Program-made: the position numbers and the translations under genes
Notes under the pieces: model-generated
The model's input: only the letters and a program-made list of their open reading frames with translations
Database searches by the model: none
Told to the model about the DNA's origin: nothing
Part shown: positions 22,385 to 35,255 of the stretch, in pieces
How positions within the stretch are numbered: position 1 is the stretch's first letter
How the letters are laid out: each line of letters starts with the position of its first letter
From: Gnetum montanum
Taxonomy: Eukaryota; Streptophyta; Gnetopsida; Gnetales; Gnetaceae
DNA: 64,000 nt
Direction of reading: 5' to 3'
Assembly: GCA_015680685.1 (NCBI GenBank)
Contig: MNCI01020709.1
Coordinates: 1 to 64,000, forward strand

Positions 22385-23923
22385 TGTAACGATGAAAAAT
22401 GTCAATAGCTAGAAAATACCAAACGAAAATCCGTGTACACAGTCTTAACCATGGGTCCGTGCGAGGGCCGTGCTGGAGAAAATAAATCTGTGATGCCCTA
22501 AACGGTCTTGTCGATCAGACAAGGACTTACTCAATCAGTAAATTGATGAATATTATAGATATTCCACGAAATAATTTGATTCGATGAATCGTAAAAGGAG
22601 TAGAAAATGATGTAGATAAATTGAAATAATGACAACGTCAACACGACAAGGAGGATCGGATTTAAGAAAAATGCGCAATTCCAAGATCTGTGCTTTGACC
22701 CGAAAACTGAATATATTGTATACGAAGTTCCAATGGAAAACTCCGCTTATCTTGTGCAAAGCATACACAAAATAACAAGAAAACTGTTCGACAAGGAGTA
22801 CAGAATGAAGTTTGGTCTACCTCGTAAGCCAAAGATGGGATGTAAGGAAGGTCAAGCCTGAATGTCTATCGATCAACTATTTCTGATCAATAGATCTTGC
22901 CAACCGCACCAGATGATCTCTTGATCTCTGATCTATTCCCTCTGCCTTTGGTAGTCTCTGCTCAAACTGCCAATGATCGCCAATGGAGAGAACTGTATTT
23001 TTCGCCAAAGGACTGATCGCTCCTGCTATCAATGCTCAAAATGTCTTCTATCTCTGCTAAAAGATGATGCCCCCAAAGATAAGCTGAATCTCCTCCTCTT
23101 TTCTTCGCCAACTGGAGTATTTATAGGTTCGATAGTACGTGGAGAAGGCATGGCCTTGGTGACACGTGTCTCGAACTTTCATAATGTCGTTGACTTGGCA
23201 AACTTTGTGTTGAAACTGGTCATGTCGCATCATGTATCTAGAAAAAATGGCAAAGTACGCTGTCAACCACTTTCGCTGAAGCCGCTTCATAATTATGCAC
23301 AATACGCTCATCAGTGTATCGCGCGTGTGAATGGCAAGCACGTATCGGGTACTGTTTTAGCCGGTTTACGTTGTATTATGCTTGTTTACGCTACGTCGCA
23401 TGGTAGAGCGTAATAGAGTATGGGAGTAGTTGATTCTAGCTGTTTTACGCTTATTTACACCGCAAAGTGTAATAGAGCGTAAACAATGGTTAACTTTTAC
23501 AATAAATTATGCTTGTCTACGCTGCATAGCATAATAAGTGTAAAGCGACCAATCTGCAAAAAAGGAGGAAATCAGTTTGCCGCGCTTCCTTGGACTCTGA
23601 CTTTAACTTCTTCGAAGCTCGTTACGTTGCTCTGCGTAATCGGAGCATAAACTTGGGCCTGAATAAAAGACTTGGTGGAATATGCAACAAGTCTTTCTAA
23701 TATCAGGTTATGTTGAACAGAGTTACGCTGAGCGACACTACGCTATGTTACGTAATGTAGCGTAAAGACAGAAAACAAAGTAAGGTCCAAATTTGCAGGA
23801 AACTTGGAGACTCAATGCTGCGCGCCTCTTTGCCTTGTTCTGTCTTCTGGATTTCTGTCGCAAACCTTCGCCCAAATTGTGAATCTTCGCCTAAGGCCGA
23901 TTCGCAATTTCTATGGTATTTCA
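22385..23923 (-). repeat. T2 5' LTR with TATA box
   Basis: On the minus strand it starts TGAAATACC at 23923 and ends TCGTTACA at 22385. A core promoter CCTATAAATACTCC reads on the minus strand at about 23128-23115. The region 23340-23760 is dense in GCGTAA/TTACGC words. It is homologous to T1's LTR throughout. Confidence 0.87.
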
Positions 23924-25559
23924 CCATGCCCAAAGGTTGGTGGCTTCTCCAGTTCACTCTTGGAAAGGACAAAGTGCCAAAGTAGCTAGAAAGAAAAAAG
24001 AAGAAGAGAGAAATAAAAGATCAAGAAAACAATGTGCCATAGAGAAATTCCAAATCACTCTTTCCTTGGAAAAAATGCCAAGTGATCATACACCTTGCTA
24101 TCATGGTGCTCTTATGGTTTCCCATCATTGAATGAAATAATGCAATATCACTAATCAAAGGAATGGACTTGGTCTTGATTTTGGAGCGATGGGCTAATGA
24201 CACATTAATCATGCCCTACACTCAAGATTCATTGTGCCCTAGGTTAGTTACCTCATGTCCTAATCTCTGTAATCCCTTCTACAATTTTCCTCATCTCACT
24301 ATTCATGAATTTTTTACACATGTCTTATGTAGCATCAAACTCATTCCTCATCATGGTGGTATTTACATATGTGTGTGCTTTGTTGCATTGGTACAGATTA
24401 CATTTAACCCTTTTAGTGCCTATGGACATTTCTAGGTGTGGTTATGTAAGGACATGATAGGTAGAAACCTTCTTTGGTGAGGACCCATTTGCAAAATTTT
24501 TGTAATTTGCACTCAATGCACATCATCTGCACATCATTTTATACCCTCCAATTAATGCATTGCTACAATAATCTTTTCCTTTATCATCATTTTAAATTCC
24601 AACATTCCTATGCATCACAACATGTCCTTTTTCCTCATCCCATTCATAAATTTCATTGCTAGATTTCACTTCATTACACTTTTGATGCCCTTAGGTCTCT
24701 TTGACATTACCCTAGACCTTTCAAATTAACCTTAAATCCTTCATTATTGACCTTGGAAATTCGAAAATTCATCAATTTTACCAAATACCCTCTTTTCATA
24801 AGGACACAATATCAAATACCTGATATTGGGTCTAATGCAATATTGTGTCCACGCTATCAGGTATGCAATATCGCATCTATAAAAACTATATATAGGGACC
24901 CCACTGTGCAAATCAACATCATTTTTACTATTCATGCAAGGGGGGTTGTTGAAATTTTCTTCTAAAAATTCTGACACTCTAAGCACCTATCATTCCAACT
25001 TCCATATCTTACTCATTAACGTTCCGATTCTTGTTCCAATTGAACTTGTCTAAATCCGAAGTGTTTGACTTAGTCATGGGGGAAGGGTATGCTTCAAGTT
25101 GTGCATAGTTTTTTTAGAATTCATCATTGCCTGAAGGATATCATAAAGGGTAAATGACTTTAAAAATGTTAAAACCATTTTCCAAATTAATTTTATCTCC
25201 TCACCCAAACCATGAAAATTATTTTTTAGAGTCACCTAATTAAAATTGGGCCCAATATAAAAACTTTTAGGGGAAACTTTCATAAAATTTTCTAACTCTG
25301 AATCACACTAGACAAGAAATGAATTTACTAAGGTAGGAAGTAAGGTATAAATTAAATTTTGTAAATAGCCTTACTAATAGACAACTCTGTGTGATTGCAT
25401 ATGGTCCTTAAAAGAGGATAGGAAGGAGGACCCTCTCAGGGTGCATCAAAATGTCCAAGGAGAGGTAGACGCTAAGCATCTCTCAATGAATAAATAGAAC
25501 AGAAGGTGCAATCATTCAGCATCCATTAAGAACATCCTGTTACTATGCAATCAGGACAT
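23924..25559 (+). other. A1 noncoding interior upstream of the accessory frame
   Basis: AT-rich with no supported gene. A segment at about 24780-24900 has several GATATT/AATATC words followed by TATAAAAACTATATATAGG, resembling the U3 plus TATA arrangement of the A1/A2 LTRs. It could be an LTR fragment or a second promoter. Confidence 0.4.
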
Positions 25560-28076
25560 GCTAAAGGAGGAGACAGTGGAGCACTTGAATAGGGACAACA
25601 TCTCATGTTGTCCTTGGAATGTGTTTAGGCAATTCATGAAAGGTCCATGTCAGCAGCTATGATTGTGAAACTTAACTTTGGACCTTTCATTGAGTTTTCT
25701 CCAGAAGCAGTCAAGGACCAACTTAAAGGGTCCCCACTATGGCCTATTCTCTTTGAAAGTGGTGATTGGTACTTGGGAGAGACATACCAATTTTGGCACA
25801 ATAAAGAAGAAGGCACCATCATTAATATTGGTGGTTTTTTTTTTGATTTCTCAGCCAAAGCCATTTTGGAAGTTCTAAATCTTCTGAATATAGGGCAAAA
25901 AGTTGTGCAGAAGATATGGTTGAAAAGGGCATACAGCAAGGAAGATAAAGCATATGGAGAGCTAACACTTGAAGAGAGAATCTACTTCAAAATTGGCACA
26001 TATTACATTTTCCCAACAAAAGGTTTAAACAGAATTTCCACATATGTGGCTAGAGGAAGTGCCATTTATATGTGCAAGGTTAATGCTAACCTACCCCATC
26101 TATATCTTACAGAAATTTTGAGGTGGTTTGAAGAATGTAAGATAGGGAAGTTCACATTACCCTTCCCCTGTCTCATCAAGAAGCTGTGCCGACATGCTGG
26201 AATTTTGGGGCACATTAATGATGTTCTCAGAAAGGCTCAAAATGCTTCATTCACTAAATTACTAAAGCCACCAGTCCCAAGGAAAAGTGCTAGTGACAAA
26301 CTAGAGCCTGAGCAGGAATAGGAAGTGGGACCTAGCACACAACTTACAAGCCAGCAAGACTAGCCACTACCGCTTCCATAGGACTATCAACTATCGATGA
26401 GCCATCTCAAGGCCATCACTAAAATAGTCAGTTTGGGAAGCCATGATGAGGCTAATCTCTTTAGGATCATCAATGATGTTGTACAACCCATGGTCTCAAT
26501 TGATCATGCATGAGGTGAGGTATCTATCCAAACAGGAGGAGGGGAATCACACTGGTCACAACAAATCTCTGGGAACACTGCATCTTTCTAGGTGCAATTA
26601 GAAACTAGAGAAGGTGCCATAGTAGTGATTATGTAGCACCAAGATGTAGTGGGAGCAAAAAAAGTGATCACAGATCACATAAAAGTATCATTTAATGTCT
26701 CTATTGTGCCACCGGTAGATTTTACAAGAGCACGCAATGCTCAAACTTTGGCTGGTCCCTCGATGACTCCTACGGAGCATGAGGATATTCTAGGCCAGGT
26801 GCTATAGATAGGACAAGTGATGAAATCCCTCAAGATGTCACAACAACTCAATTAGACCTCATCTCCACAAAAGGAAAGCTAGTCATGATAGAGGTAAAGG
26901 CCAAGCATGCAAAGGGGGAGTTAGAAAGACTCCAAGAAAAGCTCATCACCCTACAAGCTACATAGTAGGATTCATCCCAATTCATCCTTGCAGACCAACT
27001 AGAATCTTTCCAAATAAAACAACTAAATAAATTGCTAGAAGAGAAGAAAAAAGTGATTGATGAAAAAGGGAAGGCTGATTAGGATGCTTCTAAGGCACAA
27101 GCTCAAACGTATGCACATGTCAAAGCACTCAAGGCCTGCAAGAAGAAAATAAATGCCTCACCACTGATAATCTTCGGTTGACCATAGTAGAAAAATAAAA
27201 GAATTTTCTCAAAGAAAATTTTCAGCAATTATGAGAACAATTAATAAGCATGAACTAGGATATGAATCGCTTGGCTAGAGAAAAAAAACCATCTCAATGG
27301 AGGAGGTACATGTGATCTGTTAGAAGACGGAAATTGAAATAAGCGCATAGCAGAATGAGGCGAAGTGACATGAAAAGCTCAAGGAGCACTTCAAAGATCA
27401 GGTGGGGATGTACAAATAGGTGGTTGAAAAAGAAATCCATATGGCCAAAACCCACATTAACACACTTAGTGCTCAAAACGCTAATTGGCGGGCCATATTG
27501 GATACCTATGCCTTCATCCACCAAGTAGAACTAAAAAGCCAGGACCTGCAGATACAAAATCTCACAAAATACATGGAGTTGGCAAACCTATGGTATGCCA
27601 ACTTGGCTATGTTGATAGCAAGATGTCTAAGAATAGAATTGGAAAAGTAGGTAGCAACCACCTATGCAAAGTATGAAACAGAACTTGTTGAACACAAGAA
27701 GATGCTGTAGAAATTAGAAGTGGCAAATTCTAAATTAGAGGTGGTCCAAACCAGCTACCAAGGATAGAAGGATGTCATGGTGGATTTGGTTTGATGGTTC
27801 ATGGACTATTAAGAATACAAAGATAAAGCTAGAGCCTATGAAGAGGAATGACAACTATTTGTGGTTTGGTATGTCAAGGCCAATCAGATGTTTCCGGAAC
27901 TACCATGCCCATGGGAGGTGCCGACTCCATCAAACATTGGAGCATCAGCATGGATGGCAAAGGATCCTTGAACCGAGGAAGAAAAACTCCAAACACTTCT
28001 TTAGAGACATCCATTTCCAAAACATGGAACACAAGATAAGGGGAATAGATCCATGGAGGAGCCACCATCACTAAGA
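25560..28076 (+). pseudogene. A1 accessory protein (globular region plus coiled coil)
   Basis: The clearest stretch (25647-26321) encodes KLNFGPFIEFSPEAVKDQL, PLWPILFESGDWYLGETYQF, TYYIFPTKGLNRIS and LPFPCLIKKLCRHAGILG. The last motif recalls the plant 'putative transposon protein' (Transposase_32) family. From 26322 to 28076 the frame is broken by stops, but pieces such as LEEKKKVIDEKGKAD and VEKEIHMAKTHINTLSAQN read as long coiled coils. The end WRSHHH is shared with A2. A2 keeps the N-terminus, starting MDPKCRQWEG at 37178, but has lost the middle. The role is unknown; the layout resembles the antisense protein of T1/T2. Confidence 0.6.
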
Positions 28077-28261
28077 ACAACATCAGTTCCAGCAAATTTT
28101 ATTTTTTGTAAATTCTGTGTCTATGTCCTAATTTTGTTTTGTTCAATTCCACACTGCAGCATGAATAATTCCTAATTAGTCAATAATCCCATACCTATCC
28201 ACTGTGTAATCAATTAAACCCATTCTCATTTTTTTTTTGACTTGAAGATGAGTTGTTATTT

Positions 28262-28274
28262 AGTTGTGGGGGTA
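28262..28274 (+). promoter_or_regulatory. A1 polypurine tract
   Basis: AGTTGTGGGGGTA precedes the LTR start TGATGAATC at 28275. A2 has TTATGGGGGTA at the same position on its own strand. Confidence 0.7.
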
Positions 28275-29134
28275 TGATGAATCGTGTCTTGCCAGGCCTC
28301 AATATCAGATCCTCGATATCGAGTACGCGATATTGCAACTTGGGTAATGATATCAAATACACGATATCATGATTTCTATGTAAGCCTATAAATACACATT
28401 TGGGTGCACAGGAATGGGCGAGTTGGTAATTCTTAGGATAGAGTCTTTTTTTCATTTTTCAATTCATTTCAGTTCTTTCCCCAGTGCATTCCCGTAGTGT
28501 GATAATTTTAATTGTATGGAACCTTTGTTCGAGTGTGACGTACTTGGACATGCACATGACTGGCAATAAAGATCGAGATTACTCCATCATTGCAACATTC
28601 ACTTAGTTTTTAATTATTTAATTGTTATTGTTATTTATTATTTTCTTAGTTAATATTTCTTTACCATCATTTACTATTCCTGTTGTTAAATGCAGAATGA
28701 GTACAACTTAATCATGAACATTGAAGTGTAACTACTTGGTAACCTAGTAGTGTATTTAGGAGTGCTTAAGTAATGTGCACTTGGTAATCCCAGAAGCAGT
28801 ACATGAGGTCCAAGATGCGTACAGATGATTAAGGACAGATGCTCATCACACTTAGGCTAGTTTAGATTTTTCTTCTCATCGCCTATTAGCTTACAACAAG
28901 TTTATTTTCCATTGTTTTTAGGAGTAGCACTAGTTTAGGATCACATCATTCGCCTCACTTTGGAATAAACCATATGTGACCAAGTAAATACTAGTCTGGG
29001 TGGGAAGACAACAAACTGCAATCAACATTTAACTATCTAGATACCACAACTAGTCCGTTTGCGAAGTTCAATTGGATCATGCATGAACGCTTGTATTCGT
29101 ATGGTTGAGTGTAGGGGTACCTCGCCACTCGTCA
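28275..29134 (+). repeat. A1 3' LTR
   Basis: It starts TGATGAAT and ends CACTCGTCA. It is homologous in reverse to both A2 LTRs, including the GAGTGTAGGGGTACCTCGCC end. The U3 has several GATATC palindromes, and CCTATAAATACAC (28387-28399) is the likely TATA box. Confidence 0.85.
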
Positions 29135-29639
29135 CCATAGAATAAAAAATCCATGTGTTGATTCATGTTAAACTTATGAACCTTTTTTTGATTATTCTTA
29201 ATTAATTGATTGGTGATTACTTGTATTTTAATATGCGTGAATATAAATTCTTAAATAAATTATATCTATGTTAAGGATATCTTTAAATATATAAGAACTA
29301 TGACTATGTCATATTATATATATATGTCTGGTTTATGGATATGTTTCTAATTATGATATATGAACTAACCTATTGGACTTTGTAGATAGATGCCATGGAT
29401 CTTAAATAAGCCATTATATAAGGGGTTACATTAGGTAAGGTCATGTGTTTGGATCTTGGAAGAGCATTTGTTAAGACTTTGGTGTTTTAGATTATGATTT
29501 AGTTTATGGTTATTGATTCTAGGAATGTAAAAGTTATGTTAAAAGTATGTTATCCCGTAGATCGAACTCATCATCTACAAATAGATGAGATGTATTCATG
29601 GTTTCTTAAAAATTGAAAAAAGAAATAAAAATGATTTTT

Positions 29640-29830
29640 AATTTAGTTTTACTTTCACAAGTCATGTTTTGAGAGCATTGGAACCTAAAATAAGTGAAAC
29701 ATAGCCACACCCCAAGATTTATAGAAGTTTATAACTTAGTGCTACCTAGTAGAATCAAACCTGTGACCTTGGGTTACCAAGCCAAGACCTATAGCACTAG
29801 GCTAATACCTCATTATTACAAGTCATGTTT
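29640..29830 (-). repeat. tRNA-derived SINE-like sequence, copy 1
   Basis: On the minus strand TTAGCCTAGTGCTATAGG (A-box-like) is followed about 35 bp on by AGGTTTGATTCTA (B-box-like). A second relative lies at 30780-30935 on the same strand. No intact tRNA fold or 3' CCA is seen, so a SINE head is more likely than a tRNA gene. Confidence 0.4.
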
Positions 29831-30779
29831 TGGGAAAATTAAACTCTAGCATAAGTTCTAACCCAAGTTCTTTGCATTTCCCATAAAAGTTCTTCATCTT
29901 GATTATTTGCCTCATCTCACTATTAGAGTTCTACGCAAGTATCATGTCAAACCGTTAAGAGAGGAGACCATGCTCACATCAATGAATGATAGATTTAGCT
30001 ACTCTTGGAAGAGTTTTTGGAATAATCAATTCCTTGTCTTTATAGTTAATAGATCTAACTTGCTAACAAGTCCTTGCTTAGGTGGAAGTGGAGTTAGGGT
30101 TAATAAGTAGATCAAAGCAAAGGATTAGATCAAACCATTAGGTAGGAAAGATACATCCATTTCACTTAATTTCAATTTTGATTTAAGTATATAACATAAT
30201 CATTATTTTTTAAATAACTAGATCTAAGGTTTATCTATGATTATTGATTTGTTATTTTCTTTGAATATTCTACATGTTAGGGTTAAAGGTGGATTCTTGT
30301 AGTTTGTTACCTTGAAACTTTGAGATATTCTAGTTAGATATCATTATCATTTGTAGTATCTCTAAGTGTTAAAGTCCCAATTACAATTCCAAAAACTATA
30401 AATACCTTAGGGGAAAAATACAAAGGAACATTCATTTTAACAATTTTTCTTTTACATAGTTTTTGGGTAAGAGCTTCTTCTCCTTCCTTGGGTAAGGGTG
30501 TCATTTAGTTTCCTTTGTATTTTTGAGTCACTGTTTCACCATGTAACAAGGCTCTATTGAAGTACTGTTATGCTTTCAAAGCTCAAAATCATTTGGTTGA
30601 CACGGAATCAAGGGTTTACCTAATGAATACAATTTATTTTGATTTTGTTAAATTTTCCAATTTTATTTTATTAAACCGTGACAATGATATCTCATTAATA
30701 AATTTATTTATTAAATTTAAAAATTATAATTACATTAATTATCTTAAATAGATTAGCATGTTTTAGAACCTAAAGATTT

Positions 30780-30935
30780 TTTTTAACCATATTTACCTCC
30801 AAAACATATAGTCAAATTATATTTTTGTACCTCATCATTGCCCCTAAGAATCAAACCCATAACTTGGACGTTCCAAATCAAGAGTCATACCACTAAGCTA
30901 ATACCTTATTCTTAATAATGATACTTTTAAAGTAC
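30780..30935 (-). repeat. tRNA-derived SINE-like sequence, copy 2
   Basis: The minus strand reads TTAGCTTAGTGGTATGACTC, then GGGTTTGATTCTTAGGGGC, with A- and B-box-like spacing. It is clearly related to copy 1. Confidence 0.42.
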
Positions 30936-31560
30936 ATGGTAACATCGTAATATTGAAATTAAAAATAGAAATATTTTATAAATTAAACATAATAAAATGG
31001 TCTTATCATTATTCTTAGTTTTTTCTACTATTTGAATTAGGTAATCTTTCAGTGGTGTAATATGCTCTAGATGTAATGTGATTTATACATAAATATGCAA
31101 TATTGATTATTCACAAGTGTTAAATCTAAATAATATTATAAAGCTTCATACTTTGTCGAATTGTTAATCTTACATTGATTTTTCAAAGGGTTGAGCAAAT
31201 TGTTAAGTCTTTTCAATCTCATAAAGTATTTGAAATTTAATCCCATACCATTTGGTTCTTGTTATTTTATTTTTATTATAAATTAATATTTTTAACTATA
31301 AAAAGAAATTAGTATTGCAAGCAAGAGGAAAGACTTACATTTAACCAATTACATATAATAATATTTCTAGCTCTAGCAACTTTGTCATTGTGAAGGACAT
31401 ATCTTTAATTTGTATCCTTTTTTACTCAAAAAAAAAGTTGAAGAGAGAAAATATATGTTAAAGTCAAAGCTAGAACAAAACAAGATGAAGTGGTCCATAA
31501 AAATTTTTAATCAATATGTTGAAGTTAAAGATAGAAAAAAAACAAGATGACCTAAAGGAG

Positions 31561-31579
31561 ATATATATATATATATATA
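31561..31579. repeat. AT microsatellite
   Basis: About ten AT dinucleotides in a row, ending TATAG. Confidence 0.9.
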
Positions 31580-32229
31580 GTTGTAGATAAACCAAAAGAG
31601 ATAGAAGTTTTCATCAATTTTTACACCTTTACTACAAGAAGTATTTATGCGATAGATTTATCCTCATTCAAGATTACTAACATTAACTCAAAGATCATAA
31701 ATAATGTTGATAAGAAATCTATAGTTAATGGTAATGTTTCTTAATGTAGAGTTTGTTCAAAGCGACAAAGTAATTGTGAAAGCAAACCACTAGGTGAATC
31801 TACCTTTTTAAAGAAGGTTGCTACTTCATCGCAACATTTTGTTCTAACCTAAAATTCATTTGATATTTTAAGTTCAAGGATGAAGATTCATAATGATGTA
31901 AAGTTTGTTAAGATGGAAACCAATTTTCTATAAAAAGTTAATTTTTTTTCAATTTTTCAAGATTTGTTACAAGTTTGTACACCTAAATCAACATCTTCTC
32001 AATTGAGAAGCTTTTCTTTTATGTTGTTGTGGAGTTTCACATTTCATCAATTCTTAGCATGTGATTTACTTCAAAACATTTTTCTTATTATAGGGACAAT
32101 TTTCATGCAACAAACATATACTACCTTAGACAACCTACAATAGTGCCTTGATCAACATATGTTTCAATAGGAGCACTTACATACGATATAACAAATTTTG
32201 ATTTTTACCAAGCTCCATGCAAGATCCTC

Positions 32230-32599
32230 ATCATTATCAACATCATCATCATCTTAGCTTTGTCCTAACAAAATAAGGTCAGCTACATGATTTCTTTTTT
32301 GATATTTGCTTCTATGAAGAGCTAAATCTTCTTTGATTGCTTTTTTCCATATCTTCTTTAGACTTTCTTTTAGTGGCTTTCCTAGAATAGTGATGTAGAA
32401 ACCTTTGTTTATAGGCTCATTGTCTAATATAATTTGCACATGTTCAAACTATCTAAGTCATCATTCTTGTAGCTTATTTGAAATAGAAGTTACTCCAAGT
32501 CTTCCTTTGATGTTTGTATTATGTAGTTTTTTATTTTTTTTATTTTTTTAGTAGCATTTAATATTCATCAAAGCATTTGTATATCTACTAGACTAATTT
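32230..32599 (-). pseudogene. RTE-type LINE, 3' end (first half of a split copy)
   Basis: The minus strand encodes DNEPINKGFYITILGKPLKE, then KKIWKKAIKEDLALHRSKYQ and NHVADLILLGQ, the C-terminal end of plant RTE LINE polyproteins. It finishes at a short repeat of GAT/ATC triplets (near 32230-32255) typical of RTE 3' ends. The upstream half is at 49808-51080; T3 inserted between them with duplication ATTGT. Confidence 0.75.
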
Positions 32600-32604
32600 A
32601 TTGT

Positions 32605-34074
32605 TGAAACACCTAAAAATTGTAGGTCTTGGCATCTCAACTACAAATTTGGCTAAGTGTTAAAATAGTGGCACTTTGCCCAAATATTTTCCAAAGTGTT
32701 GAGTATAGTAAGCTCTAGACTGCCAGATCTGTAAAATATTTCTAAGTGTCAGAACGATGACACTTTCCACACCCTATTACGCTGCACAGCATAGCGTAGC
32801 GTAGCACACTATTACATTGCGCAGCATCGCGTAGCATAGCACACTATTACACTACGTAGCGTAGCACCCTGCTATCCTCCACCTTGTAAAATTTTTCTAA
32901 GTGTCAGAACAATGACACTTTCTGCACCCTATTACATTGTGTTGCATTGTGTAGCATAGCACACTATTACGTTGTGTAGTGTAGCACCCTGCTATGCTAC
33001 ATCTTGCAAAATTTTTCTAAGTGTCAAAACGATGACACTTTCTACACCCTATTACGCTGCGTAGCGTAGCGTAGCATAGCACCTTGCTAGGCTGCGTAGC
33101 ATGGCACATAGTTACGCTGTGTAGCGTAGCACCCTGTCACGTGCAATAGATAGTAGATAGTGGATAGTTGCAGTAGACAAGACAGTAGCAACCAACGTCT
33201 CGTGTCCCACATGTAACATGGAACAAGCACAGTAGACAGTAGCAACCAACGTATCGTGTCCCACGCATAACACAAGATGAGCATAGCAGACATTGTGGTC
33301 CCACCCACTACACTACCATGTGGCACCTAATTCGCATTTTGGGCTAACCTTAGCCCTATAAATACCCATGTGCCTTCTTTTGGAGGGGGGTTGGCTTTCA
33401 TTTTTCACCAAGGAGGTAGTTGGCACTTCCATTTAGTAGTTGGCACTTTAGCATCTTAGCATCTTGGCACTTAGCTCCATGGGTGAATGAGACCCAGAGC
33501 ACCCCACACCGGTAGAGAGGCATAGCTACACCTCGCTATACACTACAGCCCCATTGCAGCTCAGTAGAACCTCACATGGTACACTGTGGCTACCAACTCG
33601 GTAGGCACAGTTCAACATAGTGAGCACCAGACTTCATAGCCTGACACCACCAAGGCTGTGACTATGCTCCCACTACACCAATTGTACATTGTGTATACCT
33701 TTGTGAATTAGCTATGCTCCCTTGATTTTGGGTCGGTGCATTTTCTCTCCCAAGATCTTATTTTATTCTACTGCACCATACATATTATATTATTGTGTGT
33801 TTATGCTTGCTTGTTATCCTGGTTACATACTTTAGTACATTTCTACTGTTATGTGTGCCACATTTTCTTTCGATCCAACCTCCATGCATCACAGTCTAAA
33901 ATCACTATTCACAATTAGTTATTTGACACCACGTAAGTCCCTGTTTGATTGACCAAACTGTTCAGGGCACCTCGTTTCCATTTTCTATAGCACGGCCCTC
34001 ACACAGATCCAGGATTAGGCTGTATGCCCAGTGACCTCTTGGTGTTCCAGCCACCGATGTTTTCAGTCACTATA
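32605..34074 (+). repeat. T3 5' LTR
   Basis: It starts TGAAACACC and ends CAGTCACTATA. The U3 has three copies of an AAGTGTCA...TGACACTT inverted repeat and many TAGCGTAGC words. The TATA box TATAAATA is at 33357-33364. The end contains GGGCACCTCG and GATCCAGG, like the T1/T2 LTRs. Confidence 0.9.
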
Positions 34075-34100
34075 GTTTTTGGTGCTAGAAGGAGGTCCTG
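34075..34100 (+). promoter_or_regulatory. T3 primer-binding site
   Basis: Directly after the 5' LTR the sequence reads GTTTTTGGTGCTAGAAGGAG. It is equivalent to the T2 site. Confidence 0.65.
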
Positions 34101-35255
34101 AACAACATCCTGCACAGCGTAGCGACTATGTCACACGTAGCGTAGCAACGTAGCAGGTACACCCTACATAGTGTAGGGGCTGCATCACACATAGCGTAGC
34201 AAGTACACCCTATGTAGTGTAGCAGCTATGTCACTGTAGCAATCGAAAACGTCAGTGGATGGAAACACTGAGAGGTTGCCAAGTGAACAGTTTAGCCTTG
34301 GATCCGTGCGAGGGTCATGCTAGATAAAACGGAAGCGGGGCACCCTGAACAGTCTAGCTAATCAGACAAGGACTTAATCGGTGTAGCTTTACCTTACGTA
34401 AATGTTGTTTTAATGGCAAAATACATGAGGTGAAACCAATGATCAATAAATGCAAGAATGAAGGAAATAATGCCAAACAATGATAACAGTAAAGAGATAA
34501 CAAAATAAACTTGGGTAAGAGAATGTACCACTGCAAAGTTGTAGGTTCAATTCTTTGCTTTTTCTGAATAATGTATAACAAGTTACACAACGTCGGAAGC
34601 GCACAGAGAGTTCAAGGGAAATGAGACTACTTAAATACTAACAATGCTCTTGAATGCAAACTTAAAGGCTAACAATGCAAAAATGCCAACCAGCCAACTA
34701 CTCTCACCAATGCAGAAATGCCAATTCTTTAAGTCAAAAAGCCAACCACATAAAAGCCAAAGTGCAACATGTTAATGCATAAAGCAAACCCAAATTGCCA
34801 ACCAGAAGAGCCAACCATCCAACCCTTTGAGTGTCACTTGTTGGGGTATCTATAGGGCCAGGAGTAGGCAAGAAATGAGGCCTAGATACCATGTGTCCTG
34901 GACCCCATGAAATGCTAACGTATACGTACTGCACAGATGTGTAATGTCGATCATGAACTTGCTACGCTATAACTATGCTGTCGAAAACTGCACATGCTGG
35001 AATCCGGTGTGACAACACTACGAACAAGAAATGGAGCACATTGATGTAGCGTAGCTACTTGCTACCCTGTGCTATGCTATGTAGCATAGCACATTGGCAT
35101 AGCATAGCTGCTTGCTACGCGTAATCGCTAGTTTGGATAGAAAAATTGCATTGAAATCAAAAGCATTTGCTGGGAACCTTGCCGCACACCGGGTTAACCT
35201 TTGAAGCATTTCATTGATTTGCATTTTTGTGCTACACTATGCTATGCTACGTAGC

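Larger units (their letters stand above)
11078..23923 (-). mobile_element. T2: Ty3/gypsy Tat-lineage LTR retrotransposon, interrupted by T1
   Basis: A minus-strand sister of T1. Reading on the minus strand: 5' LTR (23923-22385), primer-binding site, gag (22131-20187), zinc knuckle and protease (20121-18334), spacer array A, the opposite-strand gene (13645-17713 on plus), pol (13158-11078). The sequence stops in the second RNase H where T1 begins. The rest of that domain, the integrase and the 3' LTR should lie left of T1. The outer LTR edge at 23923 is followed by DNA homologous to A2's interior, so T2 landed inside A1, with CCATG (23924-23928) the expected duplication. Confidence 0.87.
23924..29134 (+). 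mobile_element. A1: Athila-like gypsy element, 3' part
   Basis: From the first base after T2 this region is homologous, in opposite orientation, to A2 (for example GTGGCTTCTC near 23940 and the ATTAATCATGCCCTACACTC block near 24200). It holds one accessory open frame (25560-28076), a polypurine tract and a 3' LTR (28275-29134). No RT or integrase is present in this part. Its 5' LTR and gag should lie beyond the far end of T2, off the window. Confidence 0.75.
29135..32229. other. AT-rich intergenic stretch without a supported gene
   Basis: Frames are short and unconvincing on both strands. The stretch contains the two SINE-like heads listed separately and an AT dinucleotide run at 31561-31579. 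I see nothing else. Confidence 0.5.

Noticed and set aside
29640-29830. tRNA gene
   Set aside because: Box-like words are present but a full cloverleaf cannot be drawn, and a second diverged copy exists, so a SINE head fits better.
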